This document shows positions 1 through 7,848 of a stretch of 10,279 nucleotides of DNA, in pieces. A program made the position numbers and the translations under genes. Below the pieces are notes generated by a model that saw only the letters and a program-made list of their open reading frames with translations, had not been told where the DNA came from and made no database searches. The first letter of the stretch is position 1. Each line of letters begins with the position of its first letter. Location: positions 201,757-212,035 of the forward strand of contig NW_003126883.1 of the NCBI RefSeq assembly GCF_000003605.2. Reading direction: 5' to 3'. The stretch is from Saccoglossus kowalevskii. Its lineage: Eukaryota; Hemichordata; Enteropneusta; Harrimaniidae.

Positions 1-271
1 GTTTCAGACATTACACACTGCATTGAAAAATGTTTTGAAAGTACTCGTACTTGATCAGTGCACTGTAAACCATTTTCTTTTGTTTATTCTTATTTGTCAT
101 ACTCAGAATGTACACTGTTTTGGTATTTCACCATGTAAATATATTTCTTGAATATTGTCAAGACCAAGTTTGGTACATGAGAATTTATTTGTACAGTTTG
201 AACGGGAACTGTGTCATTTTCAATGACTTGTTATATAGTAATATAAGCGTCTATAATTCAAATGCAACATA

Positions 272-470
272 ATGTAGAATACTTTATTTTTGCTTGGAAT
301 TTATTTTCGCTGAAGGGACGATTCCGTGAAAATAAAATCCAGTGAATATACTTTTTTTCCTATATTTCACATTAAACTCATCAAAAATCAGTGAAAATAA
401 ATTCCAAGCAAAACGCCCAAAAAGCCTTTTCAGTGAAAATTAATTCCTGCAAAAATAAAGTATTCCACAG
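272..470 (+). mobile_element. Miniature inverted-repeat element, copy A (non-autonomous, TA target)
   Basis: About 199 bases with terminal inverted repeats of roughly 40 bases. The left end (TGTAGAATACTTTATTTTTG from 273) is the near-exact reverse complement of the right end up to 470, with one single-base gap and a few mismatches. TA dinucleotides flank both ends (270-271 and 471-472), consistent with a TA target duplication. The interior holds further copies of a 17-base motif like CAGTGAAAATAAATTCC at 389-405, 431-447 and (diverged) 324-340, and inverted at 296-312. It has no coding capacity. The TA duplication suggests a Tc1/mariner-type mobilising enzyme, but the superfamily is not proven. 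Confidence 0.8.
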
Positions 471-634
471 TACATAGGTTGATGTTCACTGTAGTATTAC
501 ATCAATTGTTGGTGACTTTGACAAAATGTGATTCAGTATGCCTCTTGCAGGGTATGTTTCCGACTTGATATGTTCTAGTGTGGAATAATTTGACTCGCCA
601 TTTATCTACTGTACAGTATTGCTAGCTTGGTTTA

Positions 635-836
635 CTGTAAAATACTTTATTTTAGACTGGAATTCATTTTCACTGAAAAAAACATTTTTGGTGCTTTGTA
701 TGGAATTTTGTTTTACTGATTTTTGACAAGTTGAATGTAAAATAAAGGAGAAAGGGTATATTTGCTGGATTTTATTTTCACTGAATCACTGAAAATAGCA
801 AAAATTAATTCCAAGCGAAAATAGCATATTCTACAG
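635..836 (-). mobile_element. Miniature inverted-repeat element, copy B (same family as copy A, opposite orientation)
   Basis: About 202 bases beginning CTGTAAAATACTTTATTTTA and ending with the reverse complement of a related terminus at 836, flanked by TA at 633-634 and 837-838. Its reverse complement aligns with copy A along the whole length, including internal landmarks such as GTGAAAATAAAATCCAG, TTTCTCCT/TTTTTCCT and TCAAAAATCAGT. It is therefore the same family inserted in the other orientation. No open reading frame. Confidence 0.8.
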
Positions 837-927
837 TAGTCAAAACAAGGTCCTCACCCACTCCTTGTGAAACAATGCAAAGATGTTCCGCCATATCTGA
901 TGATGGTTATTTTGTTTCTCTCTGTAG

Positions 928-1060
928 GGAGGAGGCTGATTTGAATATATGGAATCATTTAAAGGACATAGAGAAGACACATGCTTTGAGTTACCAATGG
1001 ACAGGATCCAATAATGATAAAACATTAATGAAATCATTAGGAATTGATACAAGAAATATT
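928..1060 (+). CDS. AFTPH: AFTPH exon 1 of the window: clathrin-binding block
   Basis: The acceptor is TCTCTCTGTAG ending at 927 and the donor is GTAAGT at 1061. The first base (928) completes a codon begun in an upstream exon (phase 2), followed by 44 full codons. The product EEADLNIWNHLKDIE and onward carries spaced W, L, I, T, AL and YQW residues, then a basic/polar linker and SLGIDTRNI. This resembles the start of the aftiphilin clathrin-binding domain (Pfam Clathrin_bdg), which is the most conserved part of the family. The exon ends in phase 0. An ATG-initiated reading that starts at 875 in the same frame is intronic and not the true start. Confidence 0.92.
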
Positions 1061-4000
1061 GTAAGTTATTAAACATCATGTTTTAATAGTAATATATTTA
1101 TTGTCCAGAGTGTGTAATTTCACACTTCAGAATTTAAAAACCAGTCAAGAGTGTGTAGTAGGGTTTAACCAAACTCTAATATATCAGTATGGTGAAAGAC
1201 TTCTTGTTATATTGGGAGCATTCGAGTATGCTATATGTTGCATATTCAAGTAATTATTTGGTCTACTTTTTACTACGTCCTGTATATGAACATGATGATG
1301 TTGGTGGAACTCTTCTATGTTTATTTGAGAATGCTACTTGAAGTCATCTCTCTCAGTTTCAGTGAAATTATATCAACTGAAATTTGAAAGTTTTCTATTA
1401 TCTTAGGAAAATACAGAAATATGAAGAATTATTTATTGCCGTTTTTTTATTTAGTTTTTTTAGACATGTATGTTTTTGTTGTTGCTCCAATAAATATTTG
1501 TATTATTATTAGTTGTGGTGTTAGTGAAAATTGATCTAGTAAATAAATAATAATAAAAAAAATCAACCGCGAATGGGTTGTAAATTGTCAGGCTGAGCAT
1601 CTTTGGCCCAACATACATTCTCAATTAATATGATAATTGTTTTGGAGCACCAACGTGAGAATGTGACCTGCCTTCCAACTCATGGCTGCTCCCTGTTCTG
1701 TTCTCAGTTAATGTCCAAGAAAACAACATCTTCAATTCCCATCTATGCCAGCAACTTGACCCTTCTGCAGCCGAGTAAAATTGGGGAGAAGGATGAAAAA
1801 CCTGAAAGTGAAGACAAAGAAGAGATAAATAAGGACACAGTTCTACCTCAGGTATACACTGTCATGCATGCCAATGTTGTTGTAAGTAAGTGTAGTATTC
1901 ATTTGCATACATTGCTTTAACTGCAGTTCACCCCATGTTATGTCTATGCTGCATCCAGTCATTGTCCTACTTAAATTTAGATCATGCTTTGTTAATTATT
2001 CTGTCTTGTGCTTTATCTGCTAAATTTGTTCGTAGCAATGTATTATCTTGTTTGTATTGCACTAGTGGTCTCAAGTCTGTTTCTTTTGGTAATTACATAA
2101 TATGTACTGGCAGTCACTAAGACAGTTTCACTGTAGAGAATGTAAACCCTCTCTAGGTTATGTTTTTGTCAAGAGATTCTATAATACCAAAAATGCATTT
2201 GTTTTACTGGTCTTTGATTCAATTACAAGTGTTAATTAATATGCAGATACAGCTAATTAATCAAATCGGATCCTCTTGATGGTTCCTGAGATCAATCTAA
2301 TTGATATACAAATTAATAAGATAATTAATATGCCCAGATTTTTTAGTAAAACTTGCAATTGAAATGTTATCCTGTATGTGAAAGTATGAGAGTATAAAGT
2401 CACTGTAGTCAAAGTACCAACCAATGCAATGAGCATTTTGTGTATAGCGCCCTCTTCAGGCATCTTTTTTTACTCTATCAAGTTTGTTTGTTGTATATTC
2501 CTTTTTTTTTTTTTTAACCCTCATGTGCCTGTTTAGACTATAAAATCGCGGGGGAATGTGATGAAATATTCACCCTTATGTTACTTTATTACACACAAAA
2601 AATTTGTTGGTGTCCTATTTGTTGCTCACAAGACCTTGTAAACCAGCAAAGACAACTGTCTGATGACGCTTGTTGCACTGTTTATTTTTTCCCTCAGGAA
2701 GCCCTACCACAAGTAGAGTTTGATTGGAGTAGTAGTGGACTAATTAATCCTCTAGATGGTAAGTTGCTTACTAATTAACATATCATAACACTCACTTTGC
2801 ATAATTAACAATTGCCACTGCCAGCCTAATTCATCTCTCATCTTCTTATTCATGTCATATTCTCACAGCAAACAGTCTTAATTTGGACTTCTTTGCTACT
2901 GAATTATCTTCCAACAAAAAGACTAACACCAAGACAAGATCAGGTAATATTCTCTTGTTTGCTCACCTGCTCCCCAGCTCTGCTTTATGCTGACATATCC
3001 TCTCTGCCTTAAAAATATCAGACCTTGCCGTGGGAAGCCATCCCCCTCATCTTGCGTCAGTTGAGTTTAAAATTAAATTTATATTCAGCTATTTTGTACT
3101 TGGTGAGGAGAAAAGCACCCCATGTCTTTATTAACCTGTGTAGAAATGAGGCTTTAGAAGTTAGGTTTCAAAACTATTTAATCAAATCATAGATTTTCAC
3201 TGTAGCCTTTATACATGGGTAATTATAATATTTGACTGTCAGTGTTTTAGACTATAATGTACAGTGATCACATGCCAGTTGGTTTGATCAATACATAGTA
3301 AGTACAATACTGCATCTTAAGGTAGAGATGCAGGTTCATGGGCACTAGGGAGTGAATTTTTTTTTGCTTGTTATTATCCAAACAGTCTTGGCTATAAAAT
3401 TTTGTAGAATTGTGAATAGTGGAACATGCTCAAACGATTTTAAAATATAGATTACAGGTGCAAACATTCTCTCTTTTGAATGCTTAGCAAGATTTAGCAA
3501 GGCTGTACATAAATATTAAAAACGTAACATGGTGAAAAAAGTAATGACGGGATCTCCATATTGTGCACTATATTTAACTTTTAACAAAACGATAATACAT
3601 TTAAACTTGGAACTTTTACAGCCATTTTAATTATGAGCATTAGCAAACAAAGTGAATTGTTATGCAAATTAGCAATTATCTCAGCTTCTTTTTAGTGCTT
3701 ATCCACGAACTTTAAAAAAAAATAGCTCCTAGACACGTTGACCTTTTGTTTTGAATTTTTCACAACTGATTGACAATGTGTTTATCTTCAAAATGCCGAC
3801 AGGGCATTGTTTTGGGTTGAACAGTGTTACAACAATCGTACAGACAATTAGCCTGGATGTTAATTTATGCATAAACTTGAAGTAGTGAAATTTGAGCTGC
3901 TGCCCTGCAAAATTGACAACTGGTAGACAGTTTTCAAGACTGCACTTTCTTCATAGTAAACAAATGTACCCATAAACCAATTTTGACAGGAAACAGAAGC

Positions 4001-6537
4001 ATGGTTTAGAAACTAATTTTTTTTAAATCACTTTTGATCAAAAAAGCGCATTTTTGTGCATTTCAAACTAGTGTTCAAACAAAATTTTAAAATTCATACA
4101 ATAAGCTTTTCGAAAATATATAGTTTTGTGGACAAGGGAGGTCATCTTGATTTCCAAATTAACTAATTAAAATACCTGTCAGGTAAACTGCATCTCTACC
4201 TTAAATAAACTTGAAACCTGCAACAAAATTGAATCCAACAAAATATAATCAATTTTCCTTCAGCTTTTAACCACTCAGTAATTTTGTACAATTAGATGAG
4301 TTATAAGTTTGTATATAGTAGGATGTAATAATGTGCAGTTGAGTATAAAATTAGGCACAATTATTTTTAAAGCATGATAAATTAGTTGAGTGCAGTGTGT
4401 AAATGTTACCTCTGCATGCACGCACTAGGCATTGTGATGTTAATTTGCTTGTTTTGCTTGATACCTTCTCTAGCATGCCGGGCACAATGATTAACCTGTC
4501 TGCCAACCTACCTGTCGGTTTCTTACTCTGATGTGTTTCACTATATATTATTTGTTTTGTTTATCTATCTATTATTATCTGTCCAAACATCTTCTGGAAT
4601 GTCCCCTCAATTCTTTTTATTGCTGCCTATTGCTATAACAGGATGGTGGTGGTAATAAACATACAAGGTATGTCAAATTCGCAATCTATTTTGGGCTTCT
4701 GTGTATTAATAATCTAGTTTTGTTCATTTGATACTTGTGTAAAGCAACCAACCACCATCATCCAATAATAACAATGGGCTGACTTCACCTTGCTTCAGTC
4801 CTTACATTGATACATGGTTTCGGTGATTGTTATGTGTCATTCACTGTGATTGTGTCATTTGATTTAAAAAATAAACTCTTCCATTGATGAATTAGTCATA
4901 ACTTTTTGGTTTTTTTCAACAGCAAACACATTTTACTCATTTCAAAGTTATTGTTTTCATATTTTTTGAGTAATTGCGTTATCTAGTGTGGCCGAATAGG
5001 AAATTTTGACTGCCTTCACTTGCAAGCACCAGTCACTACAGTTGACTCTCATCAATGCTAGCATGCTGATAAATATTCACATAGACAAATGAAACACATA
5101 ACAGCATTTACAATACAGTCAAACCAATATAGTGTATAGCAACCATCCAAGCTGCTTTATTAAAATGGTATATGGAGGTTGGATTATTATTTTTTTATGG
5201 ATCACTAATACATTTTGTCTGAAAAATAATGAAATGTTACTGTTGCAACAATGACACATTCACTTATGTTGAGCAAATAATTTTGACGTGATAAAATTAA
5301 AAATTGTACTCAATTATCCAACCACATAAAAATAAAACTATCAGGGAGTTAGTGATAAGTAGAGTCACTTGCGAATCATTATCAGCAATGTACTTGCAGA
5401 TCAATTCAATCATGATGCTTGTCATCACATGCATCAGTATGAAACCAATGCTTAACAACTTAGTTTAGTTACCAGATAACAATGAAAAAGACCTTTGCTC
5501 ACCTATTGTGTTGTACTCGTACCTTGTACACACATGTAACAGTACCTCATCCATGTCCAGTTTATTTAATACATGGTCCTTTTTCAGTAATAGCAACATG
5601 TTATTAACACGCTAATCAGTGAAACAACATCATTTTTCACATTGCTGCTTCATGCGCAAGGCTTTTGTCTTTGTTTTGAGGTAGCAAGCAGGGAAAATTA
5701 CATAATGAATTGATCTTTACCAAAATCATTCTTAGTCATTTACTCAACATGTACCTATGACATTATGCATCTTTCCTGAATGCTTGAATATGGGAGAATA
5801 TAAATGAAAATACTTTGTGAGTTTTGTTTGCTTAATGGATTCAGTGAAAAATAATTTTGTATACAATAATCATTTCACTGTGCTTTTACATGATTTGTAC
5901 TCACAATAGATAGGTCGCTTGAATTGTCAACTTTTTCTAACATGATAAATTAATGAAGTATGAACTGCCATTATAGTCTCTGTATTTGCTTTTGAGAAAC
6001 AGTGTAACAAATAAAGGAAAAATTACGTGTGTATTCGCCCATATACAAGCTTTCAGAATATGTATACATTGTCATAGTTACAAGTAGTATACTACCACAG
6101 AAAGATCCTGCTTGCTACCTTTAAGTTACAATTCAAATTTATTTGCTATTGCCTGCTTTCACTATCATAACACATTTTCATACTGTCAAATTTCTTTACA
6201 TTATTGCAGTGAGACATTCTATTTTTGTTTCTCTACACAAGTACTAAAATATTGCTATACGTTGTCTGTTGCAGGATTAGATGATGAACTTCTAGGCTTA
6301 GAAATTGACACTATACCAATGCCACCAACGGTGAAACCAACTGCCAAGCCATTTGCCGATATACTCTCTAACATTACAACATCAATGGTGAAAAAACCAA
6401 GTAAAAGGGATGCTAATCTCAGTGAAGAAGCCAACAGTATACTGGATAGTCTACCAAACTTGGATTTCATGCATGCTAAAGTTCTAATGTTTCCTATCAA
6501 GGTTTCTAATAGCAGTGGTAGTCTAAGCCCAGTGTGA
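928..6537 (+). CDS. AFTPH: Aftiphilin, C-terminal part (five exons, 5' end outside window)
   Basis: Joined exons 928-1060, 1708-1851, 2698-2758, 2869-2943 and 6275-6537 give 224 residues after one base that completes a split codon. All introns begin GT and end AG, and the phases match (2 at entry, then 0, 0, 1, 1). Recognisable aftiphilin blocks in order: a clathrin-binding block at residues 1-44 (IWNHLKDIEKTHALSYQW, then SLGIDTRNI), FDWSSSGLINPLD at 100-112, LNLDFF at 116-121, and LSEEA plus FMHAKVLMFP at 186-211. In vertebrates aftiphilin is a cytosolic accessory protein of clathrin coats at the trans-Golgi network and endosomes; it binds clathrin and adaptor ear domains and partners gamma-synergin and p200/HEATR5. 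The N-terminal adaptor-ear motifs would be upstream of the window. The identification rests on remembered family motifs, not a search; no frameshift or premature stop is seen. Confidence 0.93.
1061..1707 (+). other. AFTPH intron (647 bases)
   Basis: Phase 0 intron with a strong GTAAGT donor and a TTCTGTTCTCAG acceptor. It is AT-rich and contains an A/T low-complexity run at about 1537-1563. An AATAAA near 1490 could act as an intronic polyadenylation signal, but nothing else supports this. Confidence 0.85.
1708..1851 (+). CDS. AFTPH: AFTPH exon 2 of the window: acidic linker
   Basis: The acceptor is CTGTTCTGTTCTCAG ending at 1707. The exon enters and leaves in phase 0 and encodes 48 residues, LMSKKTTSSIPIYASNLTLL and onward. 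The IPIYASNL..LQPSK part corresponds to the P-(M/I)-Y-A-x-x-L stretch after the GIDTRNI block in aftiphilins. The rest is a charged, probably disordered linker rich in E, D and K, ending VLPQ. The donor given here is CAG|GTATAC at 1852. A second donor GTAAGT at 1882 is also in frame and would add ten residues (VYTVMHANVV), so the 3' edge could be 1881. Confidence 0.85.
1852..2697 (+). other. AFTPH intron (846 bases)
   Basis: Phase 0 intron. It contains the alternative donor at 1882, a TAATTAAT-rich AT patch at about 2230-2335, and a run of 14 T at 2502-2515. Short open frames here (for example 1935-2120) have no resemblance to known proteins. Confidence 0.8.
2502..2515. repeat. Run of fourteen T
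   Basis: Homopolymer T within the AFTPH intron 1852-2697, about 180 bases before the exon 3 acceptor and too far away to be its pyrimidine tract. Confidence 0.85.
2698..2758 (+). CDS. AFTPH: AFTPH exon 3 of the window: FDWSSSG motif
   Basis: A 61-base exon between a pyrimidine-rich acceptor (TTTATTTTTTCCCTCAG, ending 2697) and donor GGTAAGTT (intron begins 2759). It enters in phase 0 and leaves in phase 1. It encodes EALPQVEFDWSSSGLINPLD. The FDWSSSGL.NPLD string is a hallmark of animal aftiphilins and was the key to identifying this gene. The codon split by the next intron is G|CA, alanine. Confidence 0.95.
2869..2943 (+). CDS. AFTPH: AFTPH exon 4 of the window: LNLDFF motif, probable cassette exon
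   Basis: A 75-base exon after a pyrimidine-rich tract and CTCACAG (ending 2868), followed by donor GTAATA at 2944. It enters and leaves in phase 1 and is divisible by three, so it can be skipped without a frameshift. It encodes NSLNLDFFATELSSNKKTNT and onward. LNLDFF is conserved with vertebrate aftiphilin, where LLNLD fits the clathrin-box consensus; here the first leucine is serine (SLNLD, 2874-2888). The remainder is a basic, serine/threonine-rich linker. Confidence 0.9.
3317..3320. repeat. Left TTAA target-site duplication
   Basis: TTAA directly before the inverted terminus GGTAGAGATGCAG; paired with 4201-4204. Confidence 0.65.
3321..4200. mobile_element. Non-autonomous DNA transposon with TTAA target duplication (Kolobok- or piggyBac-like)
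   Basis: The left end GGTAGAGATGCAGGTT (3321-3336) is matched by the reverse complement of the right end (4185-4200), 15 of 16 bases with the first 13 identical. TTAA lies immediately outside both ends (3317-3320 and 4201-4204), so 17 bases counting the TTAA are perfectly inverted. TTAA duplications are known for piggyBac and Kolobok elements. The purine-rich GG start fits Kolobok-type termini better than the CC start usual for piggyBac. The 880-base interior is AT-rich with no transposase frame, so it would be a non-autonomous derivative. Confidence 0.72.
4201..4204. repeat. Right TTAA target-site duplication
   Basis: TTAA directly after the terminus CTGCATCTCTACC; paired with 3317-3320. 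Confidence 0.65.
6275..6537 (+). CDS. AFTPH: AFTPH terminal coding exon
   Basis: The acceptor is GTTGTCTGTTGCAG ending at 6274, entered in phase 1. The exon encodes 86 residues and stops at TGA 6535-6537. It opens with LDDELLGLEID, in which LLGLE (6289-6303) fits the clathrin-box pattern L-hydrophobic-x-hydrophobic-acidic. A low-complexity P/T/K linker follows, then a basic KKPSKRD stretch, LSEEANSILDSLPNLDF, and FMHAKVLMFP (6466-6495), the strongly conserved C-terminal block of aftiphilins. The last 13 residues are a serine-rich tail. An upstream ATG in the same frame (6112) lies within the intron. Confidence 0.95.
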
Positions 6538-6689
6538 TTCCACCAGCCTCTCTTACATGTGTACATTATCAACAGTTACGGTAATTTGAGTCAAGTTTAC
6601 TTAAAAATCACTTTATGTATAAAAGTAAGCAAGTGCAATATTAATTGCACATACTGATTATAATTGTTATGATAGTACCATGTCTTGAG

Positions 6690-7428
6690 TTGTTGTAGTG
6701 CCCAGTACTCGGTGACTCAGGGAGTTGTGGTAGTGCCCAGTACTCGGTGACTCAGGGAGTTGTGGTAGTGCCCAGTACTGGGTGACTTAGGGAGTTGTGG
6801 TAGTGCCCAGTACTGGGTGACTTAGGGAGTTGTGATAGTTCCCAGTACTGGGTGACTTAGGGAGTTGTGGTAGTGCCCAGTACTGGGTGACTTAGGGAGT
6901 TGTGGTAGTGCCCAGTACTGGGTGACTTAGGGAGTTGTGGTAGTGCCCAGTACTGGGTGACTTAGGGAGTTGTGGTAGTGCCCAGTACTGGGTGACTTAG
7001 GCAGTTGTGGTAGTTCCCTGTACTGGGTGACTTAGGGAGTTATGGTAGTGCCCAGTACTGGGTGACTTAGGGAGTTGTGATAGTTCCCAGTACTGGGTGA
7101 CTTAGGGAGTTGTGGTAGTTCCCAGCACTGAGTTACTTAGGGAGTTGTGGTAGTGCCCAGTACTGGGTGACTTAGGGAGTTGTGTAGTACCAAGTACTGG
7201 GTGACTTAGGAAGTTGTGGTAGAGCCCAGTACTGAGTTACTTAGGGAGTTATGGTAGTGCCCAGTACTGGGTGACTTAGGGAGTTGTGGTAGTTCCCAGC
7301 ACCGAGTTGCTTAGGGAGTTGTGGTAGTGCCCAGTACTGAGTTACTTAGGGAGTTGTGTAGTACCCAGTACTGGGTGACTTAGGGAGTTGCTAGTGCCCA
7401 GTACGGACTGCATGGGTGACTTGGAGAG
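6690..7428. repeat. Minisatellite, 21 units of about 35 bp with an internal palindrome
   Basis: Tandem units of 35 bases: TTGTGGTAGTGCCCAGTACT followed by GGGTGACTTAGGGAG. Units start at 6690, 6725, 6760 and so on; two are 34 bases (7180 and 7354) and the last (7388-7428) is degenerate, followed by a fragment to about 7455. Twelve units contain the perfect 12-base palindrome CCCAGTACTGGG. The first two units differ (CTCGGTGACTCAG). Units around 7110, 7214, 7284 and 7319 carry a GAGTTACTT/GAGTTGCTT variant. There are no unique spacers, so it is not CRISPR-like. Stop codons recur in every frame, so it is not coding. Confidence 0.97.
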
Positions 7429-7458
7429 TTCCAGTACTACTAATTACTGAGTGCACCA

Positions 7459-7464
7459 AATAAA
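7459..7464 (+). terminator. Candidate polyadenylation signal AATAAA
   Basis: First AATAAA after the AFTPH stop, 30 bases beyond the end of the minisatellite. Cleavage would fall about 10-30 bases downstream. Confidence 0.5.
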
Positions 7465-7842
7465 ACTAACAAAATTGTGCAATACAAACATTTGAATGAA
7501 ATCTTATAGTTAGTATGAAAAATTTATTTTAAAATCGTTAATCTGTTTTGTGTAAAAATGTGCATTCATATCAAAGTTATAAGCAGCAGATTTCTTTGAG
7601 TGTATTTCTTTTATTAGAAGCATACTAGTATTTAATCTAGGTAATACATTGCTATCCTATTTAACCCATACTATGACATAAAAACACTTATTGGTTGATT
7701 TGGTAATTATACAATGTATTATGAAGCATTCAATTTGTATTGAAAACTTGAGCAAAGAACTAGTGAATCTGAATCCCAGCCTCCCTGAACATTTGACATC
7801 TCTGGTTATCTCTATATTGATCCTTATCTTGTGTATAATATA

Positions 7843-7848
7843 AATAAA
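7843..7848 (+). terminator. Second candidate polyadenylation signal AATAAA
   Basis: AATAAA within TATAAATAAATGCC, followed by a T/G-rich stretch (TTTGATTCTTTTGTGG) that would suit a downstream element. It would allow a longer alternative 3' UTR. Confidence 0.4.

Larger units (their letters stand above)
1..927 (+). other. Intron upstream of the first AFTPH exon in the window (3' part)
   Basis: No coding exon is visible here. The stretch is AT-rich and ends in the acceptor at 927. It carries two inverted copies of a miniature transposable element (272-470 and 635-836), annotated separately; the remainder is unremarkable. The upstream exon must end in phase 2 outside the window. Confidence 0.7.
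2944..6274 (+). other. Large last AFTPH intron (3331 bases)
   Basis: Phase 1 intron between GTAATA and TTGCAG. It holds the TTAA-flanked transposon-like element at 3321-4200. The remaining parts (2944-3316 and 4205-6274) are AT-rich with no exon that keeps the reading frame, no RNA gene and no long tandem repeat that I can see. Confidence 0.8.
6538..7485 (+). other. AFTPH: Probable AFTPH 3' UTR (end approximate)
   Basis: It starts after the TGA stop. The first canonical AATAAA on the + strand after the stop is at 7459-7464, so a minimal 3' UTR would run to about 7480 and include the whole minisatellite. A second AATAAA at 7843 or further sites could give longer UTRs. This assignment depends on the signal hexamer only; no transcript evidence is available. 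Confidence 0.5.

Noticed and set aside
840-1079. 79-codon open frame on the - strand
   Set aside because: It overlaps the clathrin-binding exon in antisense and spans its splice sites; no recognisable protein.
1935-2120. Small + strand frame with hydrophobic and cysteine-rich translation
   Set aside because: It lies in an intron, is short, and shows no family motif; expected by chance.
4642-4667. Possible 26-base microexon between AACAG and GTATGT in the large intron
   Set aside because: Entered in phase 1 it reads GGA TGG TGG TGG TAA, a stop, and its length is not a multiple of three, so it breaks the otherwise perfect frame from exon 4 to exon 5.
6255-6572. 105-codon open frame on the - strand
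   Set aside because: It lies antisense to the terminal aftiphilin exon, whose + strand protein is clearly conserved; it is a shadow.
6690-7428. CRISPR-like regular repeat array
   Set aside because: Units are directly tandem with no unique spacers, in an animal intron/exon context; it is a minisatellite.
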